In this document: positions 7,679-15,199 of the stretch, piece by piece
How the letters are laid out: every line of letters starts with the position of its first letter
Numbering within the stretch: the first letter of the stretch is position 1
Notes under the pieces: generated by a model
Database searches by the model: none
What the model saw: the letters and a program-made list of their open reading frames with translations, nothing else
Told to the model about the DNA's origin: nothing
Assembly: GCA_022827785.1 (NCBI GenBank)
Contig: JAJEIM010000030.1
Span: 62,001 to 126,000, forward strand
Direction: 5' to 3'
From: Acidimicrobiia bacterium
GTDB lineage: Bacteria; Actinomycetota; Acidimicrobiia; Spongiisociales; Spongiisociaceae
DNA length: 64,000 nucleotides
Program-made: the position numbers and the translations under genes

Positions 7679-8590
7679 ATGGGCATCCTGCGCCTCTCCC
7701 ACGTAGTGATCCGGGTTCCCGACATCGAGTTGGCCACGGCCTACTACTCGGAGGTGATCGGCCTGATCGAGACGGCGCGGGAGCCGGAACGGGTCTACAT
7801 GAAGTGCTGGGACGAGCACCAGCACCACAGCGTTGTCCTCGAGTACGCGCCCACCTACGGCCTCGAGAGGTTCGGGTTCAAGGTGGAGCACGAGTCCGAT
7901 CTGGATGACCTGGCCACCCGCATCGAAGCCGCCGGGATCCCGACCAAACGGTTCGAACCCGGCGAGTTGGGCCCGGGCGCCGGCGCCACCGTGCAGTTCG
8001 TGGCCCCCTCCGGCCACACCACCGAACTGGTCTGGGGGATGGCGCAGGTCGGGAACATGCTGCCCCTCACCAACCCCCCGCCCGAGCCGCTGGGCCTGGT
8101 CGGCATCCACCCGCCCCGTCTCGACCACATCTTCCTGATGTGCGAGGACGTGGACGAGACCACCGCCTTCTACACGGATGTGCTCGACTTCCGCCTGACC
8201 GAGCAGATCCTGGCGGACGACGGCCACCAGTTGGTCACCTTCCTGGAACGCACCCACACGCCCCACGACATCGCCTTTATCACGGGACCCAACCGGGCCT
8301 TCCACCACATGGCCTTCTGGCTGGACGACTGGAACGAGGTCCGCAAGGCGGCCGACATCTGCTCCTACCACGGCATTCCCATCGACGCCGGCCCCACCCG
8401 CCACGGCGCCACCCGCGGTCACGGCCTGTACTTCTTCGACCCGGCCGGCAACCGCAACGAGGTCTACACGGGCGGCTACTGGGCCGACCCGGACCGCGAG
8501 CCGGTCACCTGGACCGAGGCCGAGATCGGCCGGGCCGTGTTCTACTACGAAGGGGTGATCGACCAACGCTTCATGACGGTGCACTCGTGA
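7679..8590 (+). CDS. extradiol ring-cleavage dioxygenase (catechol 2,3-dioxygenase type), copy 2
   Basis: A 303-residue tandem paralogue of the preceding gene, with all three Fe(II) ligands kept: His in RLDHIFLM, His in FHHMAFWLDD and Glu in GNRNEVYTGGY. The two copies align along their whole length, with divergence in the first (non-catalytic) domain and around the substrate pocket, so they probably handle different catechols. ATG 7679 is preferred; a GTG at 7670 is also in frame. A 37-base gap separates it from copy 1, and its stop overlaps the phosphatase start (GTGA). Confidence 0.93.
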   Translation: MGILRLSHVVIRVPDIELATAYYSEVIGLIETAREPERVYMKCWDEHQHHSVVLEYAPTYGLERFGFKVEHESDLDDLATRIEAAGIPTKRFEPGELGPGAGATVQFVAPSGHTTELVWGMAQVGNMLPLTNPPPEPLGLVGIHPPRLDHIFLMCEDVDETTAFYTDVLDFRLTEQILADDGHQLVTFLERTHTPHDIAFITGPNRAFHHMAFWLDDWNEVRKAADICSYHGIPIDAGPTRHGATRGHGLYFFDPAGNRNEVYTGGYWADPDREPVTWTEAEIGRAVFYYEGVIDQRFMTVHS

Positions 8591-9660
8591 GCGGCCGGCC
8601 TCCCGACCTGCCGCGCACCGAGCGGGACGAGGCGCCCATGTACCTGGCCCGCTATCTCGAGCGGGCGGCGAGGGCCGGGGAAGCCGAGGAGGAGAGCGAC
8701 GAGGGCAATCCCCTCTACCTGCGCCGCTTCCGGCGGCGCCGGGCCGCCAACGTGATCACCGCTCCCCTACCGCCGCTGTGGGAACGGTCCGACCACGGCA
8801 TGCAGATGGTCCTCAGCGAGGACAACCGCAACAAGGAGATAGGAGCGCCGCCGCAGGCCACCCGCCCGGTCGTCAACGACGTCTACCTCGTCCGGCACGC
8901 CGAGACCCAGGGGTATTCGACGGAGGCCGGGATCACGCCGCTGGGCGCCTGGCAGGCGCGGTCCGTGGGACACACGCTCGCCCGGCGGGTCGGCACGGGC
9001 GAGAAGATCGTGCTCGCCCACGCCGCCACCAACCGGGCCGGACAGACCATCGAGCAGCTGCACCGGGCCGTTCTGGACGGGATCGAGCTGTTCGAGAAGG
9101 ATGTCAAGGTGGTCGACCCCAGGCCCTACGAGGAGTTCCGCAACTTCATGGTCGCCACTCCCGACGGCATCATGGACGTGACCTCGGCCTTCCGCCTCTA
9201 CTACTCGGTACTGGAGCGCTTCGAGCGGACCGCGCTGGGCGACCGGCCGGCCTGGCTGGTCGAGATCGATCGGTTCTGGCGCACCCAGCAGGGCGGAGGC
9301 GATCCGATCCAGCACTGGCTCACCATCCCCATGCTGCACTTCGAACCGCCCGCACTATGCGTGCGCCGCTTCTGGACAGGGATCAGGTCCCTCGCCGCGG
9401 CCGATCCCGGGGCCCGCATCGTCATCACTACCCACTCGGGACCGATCCGCGCCTTCGCCATCTGGGCGTTCGGCTATGACCCCGGCGAGCCCTACAACAC
9501 GGAGCACGTGAGGGTGAAGCTGATGGAGGGGGGGCGGGAAGCCCTGGTGGTCTACCGCAACCGGGTCCAGGAGGTGATGGTTCCCGAGATCGGAGACCTC
9601 CCCACCTGGTCGCTCGACGAGCAGTGGACACCGCCGGAAGCCGAGAAACGCTATGTCTAA
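8587..9660 (+). CDS. histidine phosphatase (phosphoglycerate mutase) family protein
   Basis: A 357-residue protein. The first 90 residues or so are charged, Arg/Glu-rich and probably flexible. The phosphoglycerate-mutase-like domain follows: DVYLVRHAETQG carries the Arg-His pair that forms the phosphohistidine (RHA replaces the common RHG), a further conserved-type Arg is in ATNRAGQT, and the second catalytic His is in THSGPIRAFA. The family removes phosphate from small molecules or proteins. Within an operon that also encodes a split aryl-kinase-like enzyme, a role as aryl-phosphate phosphatase is attractive but inferred. The GTG start overlaps the dioxygenase stop as GTGA; ATG 8638 is the alternative. 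Confidence 0.85.
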   Translation: MSGRPPDLPRTERDEAPMYLARYLERAARAGEAEEESDEGNPLYLRRFRRRRAANVITAPLPPLWERSDHGMQMVLSEDNRNKEIGAPPQATRPVVNDVYLVRHAETQGYSTEAGITPLGAWQARSVGHTLARRVGTGEKIVLAHAATNRAGQTIEQLHRAVLDGIELFEKDVKVVDPRPYEEFRNFMVATPDGIMDVTSAFRLYYSVLERFERTALGDRPAWLVEIDRFWRTQQGGGDPIQHWLTIPMLHFEPPALCVRRFWTGIRSLAAADPGARIVITTHSGPIRAFAIWAFGYDPGEPYNTEHVRVKLMEGGREALVVYRNRVQEVMVPEIGDLPTWSLDEQWTPPEAEKRYV

Positions 9661-9702
9661 GCCCGTCTGGACCATACCGACCGTATTGAGCGGAACGCTG
9701 CT

Positions 9703-9737
9703 CACTGGCCACCGGCCACTGGCCACCGACCACTGCC
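9703..9737. repeat. 2.5 copies of a 14-bp tandem repeat
   Basis: The unit CACTGGCCACCGGC is followed by CACTGGCCACCGAC and a partial third copy, CACTGCC. It lies in the 155-base gap between the phosphatase gene and the kinase N-terminal subunit gene, the largest gap in the rightward operon. No function is evident. Confidence 0.6.
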
Positions 9738-9815
9738 GTGTGTGATGCCTGCCCGACCGTCGGCCCCGCCGCCAACCTTCCCCGTCAGGCGCCGACTCCG
9801 GCGCGGGAGCCCTTC

Positions 9816-10922
9816 ATGAGCAACCGGTTCATCGTCTGGTTCAACGACTACCGGCCCGACGACAGGCCCCGGGTTGGAGGCAAGAACGCCGGACTGGGTG
9901 AGATGATCAACGCCGACCTGCCCGTCCCGCCGGGATTCGCGGTCACCACCGAAGGGTTCGAGACCATCCGGAACCATCCGCGGACGGTGGAGGAGGTTCG
10001 GGAGCTCCTGGCCACCGTCGACTTCGGCGATCCGCCCGGAATCCGGGAACTGTCCCGGAAGATCCGTTCCCTGATCGAGGCCCTGCCCATGGCGGCGGAC
10101 GTCGAGGAATCGATCCGGTTGGCCTACACGCAGCTGTGCGGACGCTGCAAGCAGGACGACGTGCCCGTGGCGGTGCGATCCAGCGCCACTGCCGAGGACC
10201 TGCCGGACGCCAGCTTCGCCGGCCAGCAGGACACCTTTCTCTGGATCCGGGGCGCCGACTCCGTGGTCCAGCACGTCAAGCGGTGCTGGTCGTCCCTCTT
10301 CACCGACCGGGCCATGTCGTACCGCCACGAGATGGGACACGACCACGAGGTGGTATCGATGTCGGTGGCCGTGCAGCAGATGGTCGATCCCAAGTCGGCC
10401 GGAGTGGCCTTCACGCTCGATCCGGCCACCGGTGACCGCTCCCAGGTCGCCATCGAGTCCTCGTGGGGACTCGGCGAGGCGGTGGTGTCGGGAGAGGTGA
10501 CACCGGACAACTTCCTGGTGGACAAGGTGATCCTCGAGATACACTCGCGCACCATCTCACCCAAGCACACCGAGTTGGTGATGCGGGCCGACGGGAACGG
10601 CGTGGAATGGCACGACGTCACGGCCGAGAGGCAGCAGGCCCCGTCGGTCAGCGATGCCGAACTGCTCGAGATCACCCGGATGGCGAAGGCAGCGGAGCGG
10701 TACTTCGGCGCACCCCAGGACGTCGAGTGGGCCGTGGACCGCCACCTCCCCGAGGGGCGCAACATCGTGATGCTCCAGAGCAGGCCCGAGACGGTGTGGA
10801 GCCGCAAAGCACCCCGCCAGGTGTCCGAGCCCGGCTCGGGTTTCATGGACAGCATCGTGTCGACCCTGCTCTCCCCGGTACACACCCGGGGGTCCGTACC
10901 CGCCGACGACGGGGAGGCCTGA
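9816..10922 (+). CDS. PEP-synthase-like ATP-binding subunit (phenylphosphate synthase PpsB / CreH type)
   Basis: A 368-residue protein equal to the N-terminal nucleotide-binding domain of PEP synthase and PPDK, as a separate polypeptide. Recognisable motifs are GGKNAGLGEMINADLPVPPGFAVTT cut short here as GGKNAGLGEM and VPPGFAVTT, then VAVRSSATAEDLPDASFAGQ, and later GLGEAVVSGEVTPDNF and MLQSRPETVW. There is no phosphohistidine domain and no PEP/pyruvate barrel; the next gene supplies the former. This two-gene split is typical of phenylphosphate synthase and of the 4-cresol kinase CreHI, which use ATP to phosphorylate a phenolic hydroxyl, releasing AMP and phosphate. ATG 9816 has a GGGAG ribosome-binding site; upstream codons are not family-like. 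The exact substrate is unknown. Confidence 0.88.
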   Translation: MSNRFIVWFNDYRPDDRPRVGGKNAGLGEMINADLPVPPGFAVTTEGFETIRNHPRTVEEVRELLATVDFGDPPGIRELSRKIRSLIEALPMAADVEESIRLAYTQLCGRCKQDDVPVAVRSSATAEDLPDASFAGQQDTFLWIRGADSVVQHVKRCWSSLFTDRAMSYRHEMGHDHEVVSMSVAVQQMVDPKSAGVAFTLDPATGDRSQVAIESSWGLGEAVVSGEVTPDNFLVDKVILEIHSRTISPKHTELVMRADGNGVEWHDVTAERQQAPSVSDAELLEITRMAKAAERYFGAPQDVEWAVDRHLPEGRNIVMLQSRPETVWSRKAPRQVSEPGSGFMDSIVSTLLSPVHTRGSVPADDGEA

Positions 10923-11001
10923 CAGGACCGGACAAGGCGGAATGGCAGACAACCGGCACTCAAGCACCAGCCAAGCACCAGATCGAAAAGGAGACCTACC
11001 G

Positions 11002-12786
11002 ATGGCCAATCGCTTCCCGAGCCCGTTCGAGGCGGAGACCCCACCCGGCGCCGAAGGATGGGAAGACCTCTACACGTATTCGCTCCCGTTCTCCGAGGAT
11101 CGGCGGGACTACGAGGAGGCCACCTTCTGGTTCCAGGACAGCATCCACTGGGCCGAGCCGCTCACACCGTGGGATGCCACCTGGTACGAGTACGCTATAG
11201 CGGCGCTGTCCCAGTACAACACGCGCCATTACCTGATCCCTCCCGCCCTGGGAATCGACTACCGGTTGCTGAACGGCTACGCGTACCTGACTCCCGTACC
11301 CGTTCTCGACGGCGCCGAGATCGAGGCCCGCGTCCCGCAGTTCATGGAGCGGGCCGGCTTCTACTTCATGAACTGGGGCGACTTGTACGACAAGTGGCTG
11401 GTCAAGATGAAGGATCTGATCGCCGAGATGGAGGCCATCAGCTTCTCGCCCCTGCCCGAGAAGGAGGATATGGAGGTCATCACCGAGGGTCACGGAACCG
11501 GCTCCGGCCTCACCATCCAGGAGGAGTACAGGGGGCTGCTGAACCTTGGCCTCAAGCTGTGGCACTACCACTTCGAGTTCCTGAACCTGGGCTATGCCGC
11601 CTACCTGGACTACTTCGGGTTCTGCAAGCAGGCCTTCCCCAACATCCCCGACCTGGCCATCGCCCGGATGGTGGCCGGAGTCGAGGTGGATCTGTTCCGG
11701 CCTGACGAGGAGCTGAAGAAGCTGGCCGCCATCGTGGTGGACAACGGCCTGGAGGATCAGCTCGCCGGAGGCCTGGCCGCCCTGGAGGGCACGCCGTTCA
11801 TGGACCATTGGAACTCGGTGAAGCATCCCTGGTTCAACTACTCGGCGGGCAATGGCTTCTACCACAGCGACAAGGTGTGGATCGAGCACCCCGAGATCCC
11901 GCTCGGGTTCGTGGCGGGCTACGTGGAGCGCATCAAGGCGGGCGAGGACATCTCCCGTCCGATCGAGAGGATCCGTGAGGAGCGCGACCGGATCGTGGAG
12001 GAGTACACGGCGTTGCTCTCCTCGGACGAGGACCGCGAGGCCTTCCAGGGCAAGCTGGGCCTGGCCAGGGTGGTGTTCCCCTACGTGGAGAACCACAACT
12101 TCTACGTGGAGCACTGGAGCCACTCGGTGATGTTCCGCAAGATGAAGGAGCTAGGAGACGTGTTCGTCAAGGAGGGCTTCCTGGCCTCCCGCGAGGATGT
12201 CTTCTACATGAAGCGCGACGAGGTCAACGAGGCGCTCTGGGACATGTATTCGGCATGGGCGGTGGGCACGTCGCCCCGCGGCCCGGTCTACTGGCCACGC
12301 GAGGTGGCGCGGCGCAAGGGAATCGTTGACGCCCTCCGGCAGTGGACGCCTTCACCCGCCCTGGGCGAGCCGCCCGAGGTGGTCACCGAGCCGTTCACGA
12401 TCATGCTGTGGGGTATCACCTCTGAGAGCATCGGGATGTGGCTGGGCGCCGGGGAAGACGCCGATGGCGGCCTCCGAGGCTTCGCTGCTTCACCGGGCGT
12501 GGCGGAAGGACCGGCCCGGGTCATCATGTCCGCCGACGACATCGGCCAGCTGGAGGAAGGGGAGATCCTGGTGGCACCGATCACCGCGCCGAGCTGGGCG
12601 CCCGCCTTCGGCACCATCGGCGCCGCGGTCACCGATATCGGGGGCATGATGTCCCACGCAGCCATCGTGTGCCGGGAGTACGGCTTGCCGGCCGTAACCG
12701 GAACCGCGTTCGGCACCAGGGACATCGAGACCGGGACGATGCTGCGGGTGGACGGCAGCTCCGGCACTGTGACGGTGCTCGACTGA
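11002..12786 (+). CDS. PEP-utilising phosphohistidine-domain subunit (phenylphosphate synthase PpsA / CreI type)
   Basis: A 594-residue protein. Residues 1 to about 480 form a large, mainly helical region rich in Trp, Tyr and Phe with no standard PEP-synthase barrel. The last 90 residues or so are the mobile phosphohistidine domain, with GGMMSHAAIVCREYGLPAVTG; the phosphate-carrying His is at about residue 552 (codon 12655-12657). A Met-Ser pair precedes that His where PEP synthase has Thr-Cys. The big helical region presumably binds the acceptor, as in PpsA/CreI. It is preceded by AAGGAG and lies 79 bases after the ATP-binding subunit, with which it should form one kinase. The alternative is another split PEP-synthase-like phosphotransferase with a non-phenolic acceptor. 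Confidence 0.86.
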   Translation: MANRFPSPFEAETPPGAEGWEDLYTYSLPFSEDRRDYEEATFWFQDSIHWAEPLTPWDATWYEYAIAALSQYNTRHYLIPPALGIDYRLLNGYAYLTPVPVLDGAEIEARVPQFMERAGFYFMNWGDLYDKWLVKMKDLIAEMEAISFSPLPEKEDMEVITEGHGTGSGLTIQEEYRGLLNLGLKLWHYHFEFLNLGYAAYLDYFGFCKQAFPNIPDLAIARMVAGVEVDLFRPDEELKKLAAIVVDNGLEDQLAGGLAALEGTPFMDHWNSVKHPWFNYSAGNGFYHSDKVWIEHPEIPLGFVAGYVERIKAGEDISRPIERIREERDRIVEEYTALLSSDEDREAFQGKLGLARVVFPYVENHNFYVEHWSHSVMFRKMKELGDVFVKEGFLASREDVFYMKRDEVNEALWDMYSAWAVGTSPRGPVYWPREVARRKGIVDALRQWTPSPALGEPPEVVTEPFTIMLWGITSESIGMWLGAGEDADGGLRGFAASPGVAEGPARVIMSADDIGQLEEGEILVAPITAPSWAPAFGTIGAAVTDIGGMMSHAAIVCREYGLPAVTGTAFGTRDIETGTMLRVDGSSGTVTVLD

Positions 12787-12849
12787 CCTTCGGGGCGGCA
12801 CCGCCCCACCCCTATCCCGCATCCGTACAGAAGCAAAGGAGAGAGGCGA

Positions 12850-14145
12850 ATGCTTTCCAAGGAGCAGAACGAGCGGCTGACCCGGGTGGGCCCGGGTACG
12901 CCGATGGGGGACCTGTTGCGCCGCTACTGGTACCCGGTCGCCTTCGCGCGCGAACTGGAGGACTGGCCGATCCGCAAGGTACGCCTGCTGGGCGAGGACT
13001 TCGCCCTATGGCGCACCCCCGAGGGCGGCTACGGCATCATCCAGGAAAGCTGCCCGCACCGGGCCGCCTCTCTCCTCTACGGCGTGGTCGAGGTGGACGG
13101 GCTCCGGTGCGGCTACCACGGGTGGAAGTTCGACGAGAGCGGGAACTGCATGGACCAGCCGGCCGAGCCCGGCAAGTCCGCCTTCATGCGGCACGTCAAG
13201 GCTTTCGCCGGCAAGGCGGAGGCGCTGGGAGGCATGGTCTGGGCCTACATCGGACCCGACCCGGCGCCCGAACTACCCCGGTTCGACGTGTTCGTCGATC
13301 CGGGCTTCATCGACGTGGGCCATTCGATGCTGCCCTGCAACTGGCTCCAGATCATGGAGAACTCGGTCGATCCCCACCATGTCGAGTACCTCCACGGGCG
13401 GTACTTCGAGTTCCTGGGCTCCCAGCAGGGTTTCGTGGCGCCCAAGTCGTTCCAGAAGAAGCACCTCAAGGTCGGCTTCGACGCCATGGAGTGGGGCATC
13501 CTGAAGCGGCGCGTGCTGGAAGGCCACACCGAGCAGGACGACGACTGGGCGATCGGCCATCCGCTCGTGTTCCCTCACTCCATGAGGGTGGGAGGCGCCG
13601 GGATCGACCAGATGCAGATCCGGGTGCCCATCGATGACACCACCACCTGGGCGATGTTCTACTCGAACCACCATCCGGAGGGTCTGGACCACTACCCGGA
13701 GCAGATCTACCCCGTGGACTACGAGTACCAGTGGATGGACGACAAGGGCCGCCACATCGTGGACTACATCGAGGGCCAGGACGTGATGGCCTGGGTCAGC
13801 CAGGGAGCTATCAATGACCGGACGGCCGAGCACATCGGCAAGTCGGATATCGGGGTGATCATGCTACGGCGCATGTTCAAGGCCCAGATGGCACGGGTGG
13901 AGGCCGGCGAGGACCCGACGGTGGGCTTCACCCGTAGCCCGCACCAGCGGATCGAGCTTCCCTGCGAGAAGAAGAAGTTCGGCGCCAGCATCGACTTCGC
14001 CCTGGCCTGGCTGGACATGGGCTCGACCAGGTATTCCCCCGCGCTGGACACCCTGCGCAAGATCCATCTTGAGGCGGCCCGGGTTCGCGGCGAGACGCCC
14101 AACTCCGATGAGTACGCCACCGCCCAGCACGTGGGGATCTATTGA
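12850..14145 (+). CDS. Rieske non-heme iron oxygenase, alpha subunit (phthalate 4,5-dioxygenase-like)
   Basis: A 431-residue ring-hydroxylating oxygenase alpha subunit. The Rieske [2Fe-2S] ligands are Cys68, His70, Cys87 and His90 (CPHRAAS and CGYHGWKF). The mononuclear iron site is Asp174, His177 and His182 in ENSVDPHHVEYLH, which includes the bridging Asp. Its opening, MLSKEQNERLTRVGPGTPMG, resembles alpha-only (phthalate dioxygenase type) enzymes, and no beta subunit is nearby. It adds oxygen to an aromatic ring or side chain using electrons from a reductase, but no FNR-type reductase or plant-type ferredoxin gene is in the window. Here it follows a kinase and a phosphatase in one operon, so an aryl phosphate may be its substrate (inference). 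A good GGAGAG ribosome-binding site precedes the ATG. Confidence 0.92.
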   Translation: MLSKEQNERLTRVGPGTPMGDLLRRYWYPVAFARELEDWPIRKVRLLGEDFALWRTPEGGYGIIQESCPHRAASLLYGVVEVDGLRCGYHGWKFDESGNCMDQPAEPGKSAFMRHVKAFAGKAEALGGMVWAYIGPDPAPELPRFDVFVDPGFIDVGHSMLPCNWLQIMENSVDPHHVEYLHGRYFEFLGSQQGFVAPKSFQKKHLKVGFDAMEWGILKRRVLEGHTEQDDDWAIGHPLVFPHSMRVGGAGIDQMQIRVPIDDTTTWAMFYSNHHPEGLDHYPEQIYPVDYEYQWMDDKGRHIVDYIEGQDVMAWVSQGAINDRTAEHIGKSDIGVIMLRRMFKAQMARVEAGEDPTVGFTRSPHQRIELPCEKKKFGASIDFALAWLDMGSTRYSPALDTLRKIHLEAARVRGETPNSDEYATAQHVGIY

Positions 14146-14399
14146 GCGATCCGGAGGCTTCGGACCCGGGAGCACGGGTCTCCGGCGCCCACTGGTGGGA
14201 CCCCGACCGGGCCAGCCACCTGGCCGACCGGCCTCGCTTCTGCCCCAACTGCGGGAATGGGGTGACCGGAACGGAAGGAATCTCGGTCGAGTACTGGGAG
14301 GCAGACCGCCGTGTCTTCCACACCTGGTGCAACACCTGCGGCTGGTCCGGCAACATAGTCCGCGTCGAGCGAATGGTCGGCCACGAACCCGAACACTGA
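14142..14399 (+). CDS. small four-cysteine zinc-ribbon or rubredoxin-like protein
   Basis: An 85-residue protein starting at TTG, which overlaps the Rieske gene stop as TTGA, so translation is coupled. It holds two knuckles, CPNCG and CNTCG, separated by 25 residues between the second and third Cys, and an aromatic-rich stretch between them. This is a zinc-ribbon pattern; the CxxCG knuckles also resemble rubredoxin, whose central spacing is usually a few residues longer. Tight coupling to an oxygenase that lacks a visible electron donor makes an electron-transfer or iron-sulfur assembly role worth testing, but a structural zinc protein is equally possible. Confidence 0.7.
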   Translation: MSDPEASDPGARVSGAHWWDPDRASHLADRPRFCPNCGNGVTGTEGISVEYWEADRRVFHTWCNTCGWSGNIVRVERMVGHEPEH

Positions 14400-14412
14400 C
14401 CCCTTTCCCCCG

Positions 14413-15126
14413 TCAACTCAACTTGACAAGGAGATTCCCGCTCGCGGCCTTCGACTTTCTTGTCTTGAAGAGTTCGGGGTGGGACTTGATCAGCAGCGAT
14501 AGTTGCTTGTATCCGTAACTACGGGAGTCGAAGGCGGGATCCAGCTTGCGTATGTTGGTGCCAACAACCCCGAGCGAGGCCCAACCATCGTCCTGTATGG
14601 CCATCTCGATAGCCTGTTCCACTGTCGGAGTCCACTCTGGTCTATCCGACTCCGGAGCCTTGGGTGCGTGCTCCGCCGACCGATCAAGATTCTCCGTATG
14701 GACAAAGATCTCGCATGCCTTCACGAAGGACTCGGGCGTCTGGGACTGGCCGATACCCATCACGAACAGACCCTGCTCACGGATCCGGGTAGCCAGCCGC
14801 GTGTAGTCGCTATCGCTGGAGACGATGCAGAACCCGTCGACCGTGCCCGCGTGCAGTAGGTCCATCGCATCGATTATCAGGGCACTGTCAGTGGCGTTCT
14901 TGCCGACGGTGTAACGGAACTGCTGGATAGGTTGGATCGCGGAAGTGTGAAGGCTGTCTTTCCAACCCTTCATCTGCGACAGGGTCCAGTCGCCGTAGAT
15001 ACGCCTCGTGGTCACGATCCCGTACTTGGCGATCTCGGCAAGGATGTGCTCGATCAGAGACGGCTGTGCATTGTCACCGTCCACCAGCATTGCTATGCGA
15101 CGTGAAGTTGAGGTGGGTGGCTCCAT
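14413..15126 (-). CDS. NYN-domain (PIN-like) ribonuclease-fold protein with C-terminal OST-HTH/LOTUS-like domain
   Basis: A 237-residue protein of the LabA/DUF88 group. The NYN fold occupies about residues 10-150, with the acidic motif LVDGDNAQ (Asp16, Asp18), then TDSALIIDAMDLLH and FCIVSSDSDYTRLATRIRE, which carry the remaining acidic residues expected at a PIN-like metal site. The last 70 residues or so (VEQAIEMAIQDDGWASLGVV and following, ending near YKQLSLLIKSHPELF) match the LOTUS/OST-HTH RNA-binding fold. Such proteins are thought to act on RNA, though few bacterial members are characterised. It is convergent with the Rieske operon, 13 bases away, and appears monocistronic, unrelated to the catabolic genes. 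Confidence 0.85.
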   Translation of the reverse strand: MEPPTSTSRRIAMLVDGDNAQPSLIEHILAEIAKYGIVTTRRIYGDWTLSQMKGWKDSLHTSAIQPIQQFRYTVGKNATDSALIIDAMDLLHAGTVDGFCIVSSDSDYTRLATRIREQGLFVMGIGQSQTPESFVKACEIFVHTENLDRSAEHAPKAPESDRPEWTPTVEQAIEMAIQDDGWASLGVVGTNIRKLDPAFDSRSYGYKQLSLLIKSHPELFKTRKSKAASGNLLVKLS

Positions 15127-15199
15127 CTAAGTACGACCTGGTTCCATCGGCTGCGTTCCCTCCACTCGCACTCTAAACCCCCGACAACGATCGTACGGG

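Noticed and set aside
9816-12786. PEP synthase for gluconeogenesis
   Set aside because: The PEP/pyruvate barrel domain is missing, the enzyme is split in two genes and it lies inside an aromatic oxygenase operon.
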